Shown here piece by piece: positions 40,952 to 49,292 of a stretch of DNA of 64,000 nucleotides. The DNA lies in the NCBI RefSeq assembly GCF_016861845.1, contig NZ_BOLV01000015.1, positions 1-64,000 on the forward strand. Reading direction: 5' to 3'. The stretch's first letter is position 1; the number at the start of each line of letters is the position of its first letter. The notes under the pieces are model-generated. The model was not told where the DNA came from and did no database searches. It was given only the letters and a program-made list of their open reading frames with translations. The stretch comes from Lacticaseibacillus suilingensis (GTDB lineage: Bacteria > Bacillota > Bacilli > Lactobacillales > Lactobacillaceae). A program made the position numbers and the translations under genes.

Positions 40952-41713
40952 ATGCGGTTCTTGGAACGAACGCTCAGCGCGATCGGGTATCATCGGCGCG
41001 CTTACGTGGGGGAATTCATTGGGGCCATGCTTTTTTGCATCCTCAGCATCATCCTGCTCACGAGTCAGTCCATCAGCCATATGTTGCGGCAGGAATTTCT
41101 GAATCGGCTCAACCAGCTCGCAGGCCAGACCAACAGTGCCTCAACTACGGTGTTGACGGCGGTCAAAAATGGTTATCTGACCCTCAACCAGCAGTATCAG
41201 TTGGCTTGGTGGGGCCTGATTGGCGCGACTCTGCTGCTGAGCTTTGGCTTTGCCTTATGGTTCAGCCGCCGCCGGGCCCAAGAAACTGAAGCTTACTTAT
41301 TACTCGGTAAAAGCACTTGGGCGATTGGCGGGCAGTACCTGCTGGAAAGCCTACTCATCTTCGTGCTCGCGTTTATGGCCACCAGCGTTTTGGGCCTTTT
41401 GGTTGGCAGTCTGGTTGGCGCCCACCTACTTGATCCCATCCGCACGGCATTAGGCCGCGCCATCAGTAGTAAAGTCACCGCCGGTAATTTGAAACAGGCG
41501 GTGACCCATCTCTTTCAACACCAACTGACTGGCTTCAGCGGTGAAGGGCTCTTTGTCCCTGGTCCGCCGCCTGGTGGCCTCAACCAAGGCACCCAGTTGG
41601 CCGGCGGCTTTACGACCTTGCTGGCTGGTGGCTTAACGCTGGTAGGCGGTCAGGCCCTGGCGCTGTGGGGTCAGCTTTGGTATCAGAAACGCCAGTTGGT
41701 GCACCATCAATAA
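40952..41713 (+). CDS. FtsX-like ABC permease (short form)
   Basis: 253 aa from ATG 40952 (AAGGTAGGTGAAC). Four membrane helices: the first after RAYVGEF (IGAMLFCILSIILLTSQ), then WWGLIGATLLLSFGFALWF, then a cytoplasmic RRRAQETEAYLLLGKSTWAIGGQYLLES loop resembling the FtsX/MacB coupling motif (R-R-x-E..LG), LIFVLAFMATSVLGLLVGSLVG and a final helix near LLAGGLTLVGGQALAL. The loop between helices 3 and 4 contains PGPPPGGLNQGT. Paired with an ATPase-like gene that has lost Walker A, 19 bp downstream. Function unknown. Confidence 0.65.
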   Translation: MRFLERTLSAIGYHRRAYVGEFIGAMLFCILSIILLTSQSISHMLRQEFLNRLNQLAGQTNSASTTVLTAVKNGYLTLNQQYQLAWWGLIGATLLLSFGFALWFSRRRAQETEAYLLLGKSTWAIGGQYLLESLLIFVLAFMATSVLGLLVGSLVGAHLLDPIRTALGRAISSKVTAGNLKQAVTHLFQHQLTGFSGEGLFVPGPPPGGLNQGTQLAGGFTTLLAGGLTLVGGQALALWGQLWYQKRQLVHHQ

Positions 41714-41732
41714 TCGTATCGGAGGCCTGTCT

Positions 41733-42320
41733 ATGACGCTTTTTCATCCGCAAGCAGCGGCTTTTCGCACCCAAGTTGAACAACTGTTTCACCCCGGCGT
41801 CATCAGCTTCATCTACACGCCAACCGAACAGCTCAAAACCCTTTCTTTAAGCTACACCCAAGCCTTCTTGGCCGCCGGCTGTGCCAAAGCGTTCGCCTTA
41901 ATTGACCAGGAAGAAACTGGCATTGTGCCTTACCTCAGCGTGGAAGCCAATCTGCTGATTAATGGCAAAGCCGCTTCGCTTAATCGCCTCGCCCCGGCGT
42001 TACGCAACGATGCCGCGTTTCTGGCGCAATCGGCCACGCAACTCAACCCAGCACAAAGTCTCTATGTGCAGTTCTTTCGGGGGCTGCTCGGCGACCGGCA
42101 AGTCATTTTGATGAATGATTTCCCCGCCAGCATGGACATTCAAGAAATTCGATTGTTTCTTAATACTGCCACAGCGGCGCTCCATCAAAGCTCATCGCGG
42201 CTGGTGATTTTAACGGCAGACGAAAATCTGATCACCGCGCATCCGGACACCAGCTGGTCTGAGGCCCCGAGTCTCACCCCAACCATTGCCAAACGTGGCC
42301 AAGACAGCATTCACCGCTGA
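41733..42320 (+). CDS. Degenerate ABC ATPase-like protein without Walker A
   Basis: 195 aa, ATG after TCGGAGGCCTGTCT. The C-terminal half aligns by eye with an ABC nucleotide-binding domain: YLSVEANLLING (after the Q-loop region), LNPAQSLYVQFFRGLLG where LSGGQ...RALL is expected, RQVILMNDFPASMD for Walker B LLLDEPTSGLD, and SSRLVILTADENLI for the H-loop strand. The glycine-rich Walker A is absent and the Walker B acids are altered (N-D), so ATP hydrolysis is unlikely. It is probably a pseudo-ATPase partner of the FtsX-like permease or a decayed transporter subunit. Confidence 0.6.
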   Translation: MTLFHPQAAAFRTQVEQLFHPGVISFIYTPTEQLKTLSLSYTQAFLAAGCAKAFALIDQEETGIVPYLSVEANLLINGKAASLNRLAPALRNDAAFLAQSATQLNPAQSLYVQFFRGLLGDRQVILMNDFPASMDIQEIRLFLNTATAALHQSSSRLVILTADENLITAHPDTSWSEAPSLTPTIAKRGQDSIHR

Positions 42321-42326
42321 AAGGCA

Positions 42327-42369
42327 AAGTCCCAGGAATTCGAACCTTTGAATTCCTGGGACTTTTTTG
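42327..42369 (+). terminator. Long terminator after the pseudo-ATPase gene
   Basis: AAGTCCCAGGAATTC and GAATTCCTGGGACTT form a 15-bp perfect stem around GAACCTTT, followed by TTTT. Confidence 0.92.
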
Positions 42370-42430
42370 ACGCCGCCATTTTTTGCCACCTGCCATTGAC
42401 GGTCACCCACCTCTAAGCGCATCCTTATTC

Positions 42431-42436
42431 TATAAT
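42431..42436 (+). promoter_or_regulatory. -10 box TATAAT of the two-component operon
   Basis: Consensus TATAAT 26 bases before the response regulator start; no good -35 seen, which suits an activator-dependent promoter. Autoregulation is possible. Confidence 0.6.
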
Positions 42437-42462
42437 GATCAAAACCTAAGGAGGTGGTCGCC

Positions 42463-43185
42463 ATGCATATCGCTATTGTTGAAGACGACGCCGCTGCTAG
42501 TGCGCAAGCGGTCGCCCTACTCAAACAGTACGTCCAAACCCATGAACAAACCATCAGTTGGCTGACCTACCCTTCAGCCGAGGCGTTTCTATTTGCCCTG
42601 CCTGACCAAGCCTTCGATTTGCTACTGCTCGACATTCGGCTCGCTGGTCAAGATGGCGTGACCCTGGCCAAAACGATTCGGCAGCGCGATGCCAACATCG
42701 CCATCGCCTTCCTCAGTAATTATGAGCAATACGTGTTCGATGGCTACGACGTGGATGCCCTGGCCTACATCATGAAGCCACTGACGCTTGATAAACTTAC
42801 TGGCCTCTTGACCAAAGCCATGGCGCGCGTGCAACCAGAAGCGCTGATGCTCAACCTGCATGGCACTCTTGAGCGGATTTACCTCTACGATATTCGCTAC
42901 GTGGAAGCGAGCGGTCATTATCTGACCATCCACACGCAAACTGCTGACTTGACCCTCAAGGACACGCTTGACCATCTGCAAACCCAATTGATTGGGACTA
43001 ACTTCGTGCGCGTCCACCGGGCCTTCGTCGTCAATCTGAATTTCGTTAGCTCACTGGAGGCGACGGACCTCACGCTGAATGATGGCACAGACATCCCTGT
43101 CGCGCGAAGTAAGCGCAGTGCCCTGAGGGATCAGCTGCTACAGCATTACCGGACCCTTAACCAAGAGGAGCGACCACATTCATGA
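42463..43185 (+). CDS. LytTR-family response regulator
   Basis: 240 aa from ATG 42463 (GGAGGTGGTCGCC). Receiver domain: acidic pair EDD at residues 7-9, phospho-Asp in LLLLDIRL, Lys in YIMKPLT. The LytTR DNA-binding domain covers residues ~130-235 (VEASGHYLTIHT, FVRVHRAFVVNLNFVSSL, PVARSKRSALRDQL). Genes of this type control bacteriocin, competence or export systems by binding direct repeats. Overlaps the kinase gene by 4 bp. Confidence 0.93.
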   Translation: MHIAIVEDDAAASAQAVALLKQYVQTHEQTISWLTYPSAEAFLFALPDQAFDLLLLDIRLAGQDGVTLAKTIRQRDANIAIAFLSNYEQYVFDGYDVDALAYIMKPLTLDKLTGLLTKAMARVQPEALMLNLHGTLERIYLYDIRYVEASGHYLTIHTQTADLTLKDTLDHLQTQLIGTNFVRVHRAFVVNLNFVSSLEATDLTLNDGTDIPVARSKRSALRDQLLQHYRTLNQEERPHS

Positions 43186-44357
43186 TGAATTTACTGCCGA
43201 CTTGGCTGGCGACTGCCATCGCAGTTTTCGTGCTGGTGCTGCTGGTCACGAATCCGCCTGACGGGGCGAAATTACCCTACCGGTGGCTGCTGGTCCTGGT
43301 GGCCTGTCTGCCACTACTGACGCTGCCTTGGTTTGCTGGCGACGCAATCAGTTTGATCCTTTTGGCTGTGATCAGCATTGTCCGCTGGCTCAGGGCAGAA
43401 ACCCGGACGCGTGGTGGTTTCATCCCTGGTGTGCTGCTTCTGATCGTTGGCATCGCTACCTGCTTCCTTGACGAAACTAGGACGCTGCCGCTGCTGCTGG
43501 TGCTCGGCGCTGGCCTGCACATCACCGCGATCAGGCTGCGCCAGAATTACCGTCCCCTCCATCTACTACTCTTTGCTTTGCACCTGCTCTTCATCACGCT
43601 AGCCCTGCTGACGACTGGCTGGGTGCAGGTGCTCACTCTCATCATCTGGGCGCTCACGTTAGCGCTGACGAAACTCTTACTCGATTATCTCTTCCACGAA
43701 ACCGATATGGTCTATGCCCGGTCGCTGGACAAAATCATGGCGCACTACACGACTGAAATTAACGGCCTCTACGCGAACATTCGGGGCTGGCGCCACGATT
43801 ACCATGACCACTTGCAAGCCCTTAAGTACTACCTACACGACGAGCAGCTTGATCAGGCCCGCGATTATCTCAACCAACTGGAGGATAAGCTCGACGAGAT
43901 CGATGACATCGTCCACTCTGGGAACACCGTGATGGATGCGGTGGTGAATTCGAAACTCGCCTTGGCCGAGCAAGCCCAAATCGCCACAGATGTTTCCGTA
44001 TTCGTTGGCCAGCAGCCGCTGATTTCAGATATCGACTTGGTCGTCATTTTGGGCAATGTGCTGGACAATGCGATTGAAGCCGCCAGTGAGCAACCTGATG
44101 TCAGCGCCCGCTTCATTCGCGTGTACATCGCCATTGAAAAGCAACAGTTGTACATCTCGGTCACCAACAGTCGCCGCGCTGACCAGGTGATTGACATTAA
44201 TTACGCCTCCACGAAAAACGATAAACGCGGGCTGGGTATTCGCCGCATTAATGCCCTGGTGGCCAAGTACCATGGCATCATTAACCGCCAGTACGAAGAA
44301 GGCGTGTTTGTCACCGAAGTGCTATTGCCACTAAAGCAAATTACGAAGCAATCATGA
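43182..44357 (+). CDS. AgrC/ComD-like sensor histidine kinase
   Basis: 391 aa. About six membrane helices in the first 170 residues, then the H-box WRHDYHDHLQALKYYL, and a GHKL-type ATPase domain with N-box DLVVILGNVLDNAIEAA and G-box KRGLGIRRINALVAKYHG. Typical quorum/peptide or envelope sensor paired with LytTR regulators. No short peptide pheromone gene was found next to it. Confidence 0.9.
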   Translation: MMNLLPTWLATAIAVFVLVLLVTNPPDGAKLPYRWLLVLVACLPLLTLPWFAGDAISLILLAVISIVRWLRAETRTRGGFIPGVLLLIVGIATCFLDETRTLPLLLVLGAGLHITAIRLRQNYRPLHLLLFALHLLFITLALLTTGWVQVLTLIIWALTLALTKLLLDYLFHETDMVYARSLDKIMAHYTTEINGLYANIRGWRHDYHDHLQALKYYLHDEQLDQARDYLNQLEDKLDEIDDIVHSGNTVMDAVVNSKLALAEQAQIATDVSVFVGQQPLISDIDLVVILGNVLDNAIEAASEQPDVSARFIRVYIAIEKQQLYISVTNSRRADQVIDINYASTKNDKRGLGIRRINALVAKYHGIINRQYEEGVFVTEVLLPLKQITKQS

Positions 44358-44360
44358 ACC

Positions 44361-44388
44361 AGGGCTGCTGACCGGCGGCCCTATTTAT
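44361..44388 (+). terminator. Terminator of the two-component operon
   Basis: AGGGCTGC-TGACCG-GCGGCCCT (8 bp, one G:T) followed by ATTTATTA. Confidence 0.75.
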
Positions 44389-44420
44389 TATCCTGCCAGG
44401 CTGGCACGACGCAGGTCTCA

Positions 44421-44476
44421 TTCACGGCCAAATGACGACCGTTCACGCTCAAAAGTCAGCGGCACGCCATTAACGG
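44421..44476 (+). promoter_or_regulatory. Direct repeats with 21-bp period upstream of the ABC exporter, candidate LytTR boxes
   Basis: TTCACGGCCAAATGACGACC starts at 44421 and TTCACGCTCAAAAGTCAGCG at 44442: 21 bp apart, sharing TTCACG and several further positions in register. A third related box, TTAACG, is at 44470. LytTR regulators of lactobacilli bind 9-bp direct repeats at one or two helical turns, so these are candidate sites for the adjacent regulator. Confidence 0.55.
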
Positions 44477-44531
44477 TTTATCCTTTAGTCATTCAAGCTT
44501 CAGTGCTTTTAAGGTGAAAGTAGGTCTTCAT

Positions 44532-46355
44532 ATGTACGAGAAACAAACAACGAAACACGGGGTCTTAAGCAACATCCGCTGGCAATGGCAACAAGTGCGC
44601 CGCACCACGCATCATGCCACCCGGCAGCTGCTAACGGGCATCATCATCTATGCAGTGCTTGCGCTCGGCGCCACCATTTTGCCTGCAGTTGTGGTCCAAG
44701 TGCTCGCACAGCACACCGATTTATCAAAGGTGGCCCTCATTCTGATTGGGATAAGCACTATCATTGCGCTCGCGCAATGGGGACGCCCAGTCAATGAAAT
44801 CACGTTTCAAAACACATACAGCCGCGGCCGGATCGCCCAGCTCATTCAGTTCGGCATTCATCTCGTCAAGGTGCCCTACGTTTGGCAGGCGATTCCCGAA
44901 TACGACCAAGATCGTTACGCAGCGGCTAGTTACGGCCTGTATGGTGACAACCAGGCTGCCCAGGCCATCATCAAGAACGGCCGCGACTTGCTAAGTAGTA
45001 GCTTAACGCTACTTGTGCTGCTGGGGTCACTCGCTGTGATCAAGTGGTGGCTGCCCTTACTACTACTGGCCTTTGCACTGATTAGCGACGACCTTCAAAA
45101 GCGCACCCGGCGCTTTCGCCGTGAGCAACGCGATCGCAACACCACCATTATCGACCGCACGAATTACCTCATGCGAGCTTCGACGGCCGAGACTGGCGCG
45201 AAGGACATGCGCCTGTATCACTTCGCCGGCCAGTTTAGGACGAAAACCGATGCCTTGTTTCGTGAACACGAAACCAACGACTTCCGTGTTTCGTTCCGTG
45301 TGTTTCTGCAAGATGTCAGCATTGCTGCGTTGAATGGTCTGTGCAACTTTCTCACTTATGGGAGCCTCATCATCGACATTCTCCGCGGTATCTTCAGCGT
45401 CAGCGGCTTTACTTACGCCTTCAACGCGGTGGCCACCACTACCAGTCAGTTAAGTACGCTCCTTCAGTCCTGGAATGAGCTGAATCAAAACAGCGATGAC
45501 CTCGACTTAGTCCGCAACCTGTTTTCGACGGAAGAAGCCGCCATCGCTGCCCCCCACCGTACCAATACGCACTTACCCGCCGCGCCGCAGCCCATTGTCT
45601 TCAAACACGTGTCCTTTCGGTACCCAGGTGCTGATCATGATACCATTCGTGACCTCAACCTCACAATTCCCGCTGGCGCCAAATTCGCCTTAGTGGGGGC
45701 TAACGGGGCTGGGAAAACCACCATTACCAACCTCATGCTCGGCTTACTGGCGCCAACTGCAGGCGAAATTTTGCTTGGTGGGGTGCCCATTAACACCTAT
45801 GTCCTGCGGGATTATTGGCAGTACTTCGCCCCGGTCTTTCAAGAAGCCACAGTGCTGGCCGCTTCGGTGGCCGAGAACGTGGCCTTCCACAGCACCGTCG
45901 ACTTACCGCGCGTTCAAGCCGTGCTCAAGCAGGCCGGTTTGAGCACTGACGTTGCTCGCATGGCTCACGGCGTGGAGACGCCATTAACGAACTACATCGC
46001 CGATGACGGGGTGCAGCTATCCGGCGGCCAGCAGCAAAAGTTGATGCTCGCCCGGGCGCTTTATCGCGATGCCCCAGTGCTGATTCTCGATGAACCAACC
46101 GCAGCCCTCGATGCCCTTGCCGAAAGCCGAATCTATCAGGCGTATAACCAAATGACGGCTGGTAAAACCAGCCTGTTCATCAGCCACCGCCTCGCTTCCA
46201 CGCAATTCGCGGATGAGATTCTCTTCCTTGAACACGGCCACATCACCGAACGGGGCCAACATGATGAACTCATCGCGGCGAACCGCGGCTATGCCCAACT
46301 GTTCAAAATTCAAAGTCAATACTATCAGGAAGGAGCGACTCCCGATGCTCAATAA
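44532..46355 (+). CDS. ABC exporter half, subunit 1
   Basis: 607 aa from ATG 44532 (GTAGG upstream; a GTG at 44514 is the alternative). Six-helix transmembrane domain (LLTGIIIYAVLALGATILPA, VALILIGISTIIALAQWG ...), then the nucleotide-binding domain: Walker A GANGAGKTT, signature LSGGQQQK, Walker B VLILDEPTAALDALAES, switch His in LFISHRLAS. Both ATP sites look intact in this subunit. Likely forms a heterodimer with the overlapping next gene. Substrate unknown; peptide, lipid or drug export is usual. Confidence 0.92.
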   Translation: MYEKQTTKHGVLSNIRWQWQQVRRTTHHATRQLLTGIIIYAVLALGATILPAVVVQVLAQHTDLSKVALILIGISTIIALAQWGRPVNEITFQNTYSRGRIAQLIQFGIHLVKVPYVWQAIPEYDQDRYAAASYGLYGDNQAAQAIIKNGRDLLSSSLTLLVLLGSLAVIKWWLPLLLLAFALISDDLQKRTRRFRREQRDRNTTIIDRTNYLMRASTAETGAKDMRLYHFAGQFRTKTDALFREHETNDFRVSFRVFLQDVSIAALNGLCNFLTYGSLIIDILRGIFSVSGFTYAFNAVATTTSQLSTLLQSWNELNQNSDDLDLVRNLFSTEEAAIAAPHRTNTHLPAAPQPIVFKHVSFRYPGADHDTIRDLNLTIPAGAKFALVGANGAGKTTITNLMLGLLAPTAGEILLGGVPINTYVLRDYWQYFAPVFQEATVLAASVAENVAFHSTVDLPRVQAVLKQAGLSTDVARMAHGVETPLTNYIADDGVQLSGGQQQKLMLARALYRDAPVLILDEPTAALDALAESRIYQAYNQMTAGKTSLFISHRLASTQFADEILFLEHGHITERGQHDELIAANRGYAQLFKIQSQYYQEGATPDAQ

Positions 46356-48231
46356 ATTCAAACAGACCTATGTCCGTTATCTCCGCTTTGTTCAGCAGCT
46401 GGATGCCCAGGCCATCCCTTTAACCATCGCAAACGCCGTGGGTCAAGTGCTGGTCCCTTACTTAACCTTCATCCTGCTGGGCTGGCTGTTGAACACCGTC
46501 ATAGCTGGCACGACAATTAAGGCCATCGCGCTGCCATTGGTCGGCTTTCTGGCGTTGATTTTCGTGCTTCAGGTCGGGGTCGCCGCCATTAAAGACCATT
46601 ACAATCGGTTCACCATTCACTTGTACAACCGCATCGACGCCATGGTTGCTGACAAGGAGCGTAAAGTCAGCCTCCAGTTGTTCAATGCCCCTACCTTTCG
46701 AAAAGCTTACGCCGCCTATAATCAAGGCCGGACCTATTTTGGCAGCTTTGACCGCTTCCTTGAGGGCAACCTCACCCCGGTGATTAATCTCGCCCTCGCT
46801 TTGATGATCTCACTGACCGTGATTGGCCGCCTGCTGTTCACATCCAGTGAGCAGCCAAGCGCACTGGCCCGGTTTGCGGACAGTCCCGCGTATCCCTTAG
46901 TTTTGATTGCCATCATCGGCTTACCGGTGATTGTCTCCATCTGGTCGGGACGCAAAGGCGGGCGCATCCTCCAGTCCTTCTTTACCGGCAATATTCAAAT
47001 CAACCGTGAATATGACTATTACTTCAACCACGTTTTTGCTGGTACTGAAATGAGTAAAACCCTGCGCGTCTACGATACTGATGACCTGATGGCACACCGC
47101 CTTAAAGCCGTTAATGCTCGTGGTTTTGAAAACGTTCAACGCTCTTATACGAAAAGTACGGCCTTCACCGCGCTGGGTGGGACTGCGATTGCCTTAGCGA
47201 CCGGCGGCATCTATGTGATGCTAGCCATTAAGAGCATGACCGGCGCCATTGCGGTGGGTGATGTGGTCATGTACGCAGGCTTCTTCACCCAACTCATCAG
47301 TGCGGTGGCCAAGCTCCTCAGTATTAACGGCTGGGCGCCATCGCTCAATCAGGCGCTAACGGCGACGATTGACCTGCTCGAAATGCCCGACCCTGGCGCT
47401 CATGGGACCCTACCCATCGAGAAGCGCCACGACAACCAGTACCAACTTGAATTTCACGATGTCAGCTTCCAGTATCCTGGGGCCAAGGCCTTCGCGCTCC
47501 AACATGTGAATCTGAAACTCGCCATTGGTCAACGGCTGGCCCTCGTTGGCCCCAACGGCTCAGGCAAGACCACGCTGATTCGCCTGCTCACCCGGCTTGA
47601 TCAGCCCACCAGCGGCACCATCACCCTGAACGGAATCGATATTCAGAAATACAATCTACAAGAATATCAGCAGATTTTTGCCGCCGTTTTTCAAGACTTC
47701 AAGCTCTTCGCCTTGCCTGTCGTCGACAATGTGGCCGCCAGCGCCCACCCTGACCGCAGCCGGGTGGCAGCGGCCCTTAAGATTGCGGGTGTGGATGACC
47801 GGGTCCACCGGATGAATCAAGGTATCGACACGCCGATTACGCGGGAACTGGATACGCATGGTGAAGATGTCTCTGGTGGTGAGGCGCAGAAAATCGCTAT
47901 CGCCCGGGCGTGGTACAAAGATGCCCCTTTCATTATCCTGGATGAGCCCACCGCGGCCCTTGACCCGATTTCGGAATATGAAACCTACCAGCACCTCGAT
48001 GACCTGATCGCCGCCAAGACGGCGATCTACATCAGTCACCGCATGAGCTCCACTCGCTTTGCCGCCCGAATTGTCGTCTTAGATCACGGTCAAATCGTGC
48101 AGGACGGCACCCACACCAGCCTCATGCGCGAAGCCGGCCTCTACCGGGACCTGTTCAATGCCCAGGCGCAGTACTACACCAAAGAACGCATTGCCAAAGA
48201 ACGCAAAAACGCGGATTTGGCTTACCAGTAA
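46345..48231 (+). CDS. ABC exporter half, subunit 2
   Basis: 628 aa from ATG 46345 (GGAAGGAGCGACTCCC), overlapping subunit 1 by 11 bp. Six membrane helices (ANAVGQVLVPYLTFILLGWLL, LVGFLALIFVLQVGVAAI ...), then Walker A GPNGSGKTT, signature VSGGEAQK, Walker B FIILDEPTAALDPISE, switch IYISHRMSS. Ends with a basic tail. With subunit 1 it forms a heterodimeric exporter; regulation by the LytTR system upstream is suggested by repeats in the leader. Confidence 0.92.
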   Translation: MLNKFKQTYVRYLRFVQQLDAQAIPLTIANAVGQVLVPYLTFILLGWLLNTVIAGTTIKAIALPLVGFLALIFVLQVGVAAIKDHYNRFTIHLYNRIDAMVADKERKVSLQLFNAPTFRKAYAAYNQGRTYFGSFDRFLEGNLTPVINLALALMISLTVIGRLLFTSSEQPSALARFADSPAYPLVLIAIIGLPVIVSIWSGRKGGRILQSFFTGNIQINREYDYYFNHVFAGTEMSKTLRVYDTDDLMAHRLKAVNARGFENVQRSYTKSTAFTALGGTAIALATGGIYVMLAIKSMTGAIAVGDVVMYAGFFTQLISAVAKLLSINGWAPSLNQALTATIDLLEMPDPGAHGTLPIEKRHDNQYQLEFHDVSFQYPGAKAFALQHVNLKLAIGQRLALVGPNGSGKTTLIRLLTRLDQPTSGTITLNGIDIQKYNLQEYQQIFAAVFQDFKLFALPVVDNVAASAHPDRSRVAAALKIAGVDDRVHRMNQGIDTPITRELDTHGEDVSGGEAQKIAIARAWYKDAPFIILDEPTAALDPISEYETYQHLDDLIAAKTAIYISHRMSSTRFAARIVVLDHGQIVQDGTHTSLMREAGLYRDLFNAQAQYYTKERIAKERKNADLAYQ

Positions 48232-48247
48232 ATCACGCATCACCACT

Positions 48248-48286
48248 AAAAAAACACGCCTGAGCGTTGGCTGCTCAGGCGTGTTT
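48248..48286. terminator. Bidirectional terminator between the ABC exporter and the aldo/keto reductase
   Basis: AACACGCCTGAGC-GTTGGCT-GCTCAGGCGTGTT, 13-bp stem. Seven T follow on the minus strand and TTTG on the plus strand. Serves both convergent genes. Confidence 0.92.
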
Positions 48287-48303
48287 GCGTATCCAGTACG
48301 GGT

Positions 48304-49146
48304 TTAATAGCGATTATCGTCTTCTCCAGGAGCGGTGTCTTTCAACTGATCCAGCAGTGCCATATCAGCGGCGCTGATTTCAAAATCAAGCTGGGTGTTT
48401 TCAGCGATATGCGCCGGGCTGGTGGCCTTAGGTAACGGCAGTAGCCCTTTTTGCAGCACATAGCGAATGGCGACCTGCACCACCGTGGCCTGGTAGTGAT
48501 CAGCCACGGCTTGCACGGCTTCGTTGTTCAGCAAGAAGCCGGTAGCGAGCGGCGAAAAGGCTTCTACCAGCAGGCCATGCTGCTGAGCGCACGCGACATT
48601 ATCATCCTCGGTAAAGCCAATGTAGTACTGCAGCTGCAGGGCCATCGGCTTGATGGTGCAGTGCGCATACAAATCCTCCTGGTCGCGGACGTTGAAGTTA
48701 GAAATCCCAATTGCCCGCACCTTCTTGGCCTGGTAGAAGGATTCCATCGCCCGCCACACCTCACGATTTTGCTCGCGATAGTCTTCGCCAAAGTGATCCC
48801 ACGGCCACGGCGCATGAATCAAAAACAGATCGATATAATCCAGGCCGAGGCGGGCCATGGATTCATCGAAGGCCTTCAGCGCGTCATCATAGCTTTTGGC
48901 ATGCGCCGGCAGCTTCGAGGTGACAAAAATATGATCCCGCGGAATGCCGGAGTCGCGAATAGCTTGGCCCACACTGGCTTCGTTGCCATACTGCCAGGCG
49001 GTGTCGATATGCCGGTAACCTTGGCGCAGGGCCTCAGCCACAGCCTGATAAGCGGTGTCGCCATTGGGAATCTGCCAGGTGCCAAAGCCGACTTGGGGAA
49101 TGGCCACTCCATTGGGCAGGGTGTATGTATCAGTTAAAACGGACAT
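48304..49146 (-). CDS. Aldo/keto reductase (2,5-diketo-D-gluconate reductase-like)
   Basis: 280 aa TIM barrel. Signatures GYRHIDTAWQYGNEASVGQAI (catalytic Asp and Tyr), VTSKLPAH (Lys), FLIHAPWPW (His), AIGISNFNVRDQEDL and LLPLPKATSPAHIAENTQLDFEI (NADPH site). Reduces aldehydes or keto sugars using NADPH. ATG 49146 with GAGGTGAGCTT. Confidence 0.93.
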   Translation of the reverse strand: MSVLTDTYTLPNGVAIPQVGFGTWQIPNGDTAYQAVAEALRQGYRHIDTAWQYGNEASVGQAIRDSGIPRDHIFVTSKLPAHAKSYDDALKAFDESMARLGLDYIDLFLIHAPWPWDHFGEDYREQNREVWRAMESFYQAKKVRAIGISNFNVRDQEDLYAHCTIKPMALQLQYYIGFTEDDNVACAQQHGLLVEAFSPLATGFLLNNEAVQAVADHYQATVVQVAIRYVLQKGLLPLPKATSPAHIAENTQLDFEISAADMALLDQLKDTAPGEDDNRY

Positions 49147-49243
49147 AAGCTCACCTCAATTAAAATATTTATCATCAAGTAGTATAGCACGTTCGAGGTC
49201 CGGCTTTGTCTCGGCTTTGCCACCCAGTAATTTGACTTTACTC

Positions 49244-49273
49244 TTGCCAAAAGCAAACGTATGTTCGTATAAT
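49244..49273 (+). promoter_or_regulatory. SOS (LexA) box within the promoter of the Y-family polymerase
   Basis: -35 TTGCCA (49244-49249), 18-bp spacer, -10 TATAAT (49268-49273). Between them lies CAAACGTATGTTCG (49254-49267), which matches 13 of 14 positions of the Gram-positive LexA consensus CGAACRNRYGTTYG. Expression should rise after DNA damage. Confidence 0.85.
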
Positions 49274-49292
49274 GAACCACGAGGTGAGCCCC

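Noticed and set aside
41733-42320. Calling this gene an ordinary ABC transporter ATPase
   Set aside because: No Walker A anywhere upstream in frame, and the Walker B acids are changed.
42463-44357. A peptide pheromone gene for the AgrC-like kinase
   Set aside because: No double-glycine or cyclic-peptide precursor, nor AgrB-type processing gene, seen from 40.8 to 48.3 kb.
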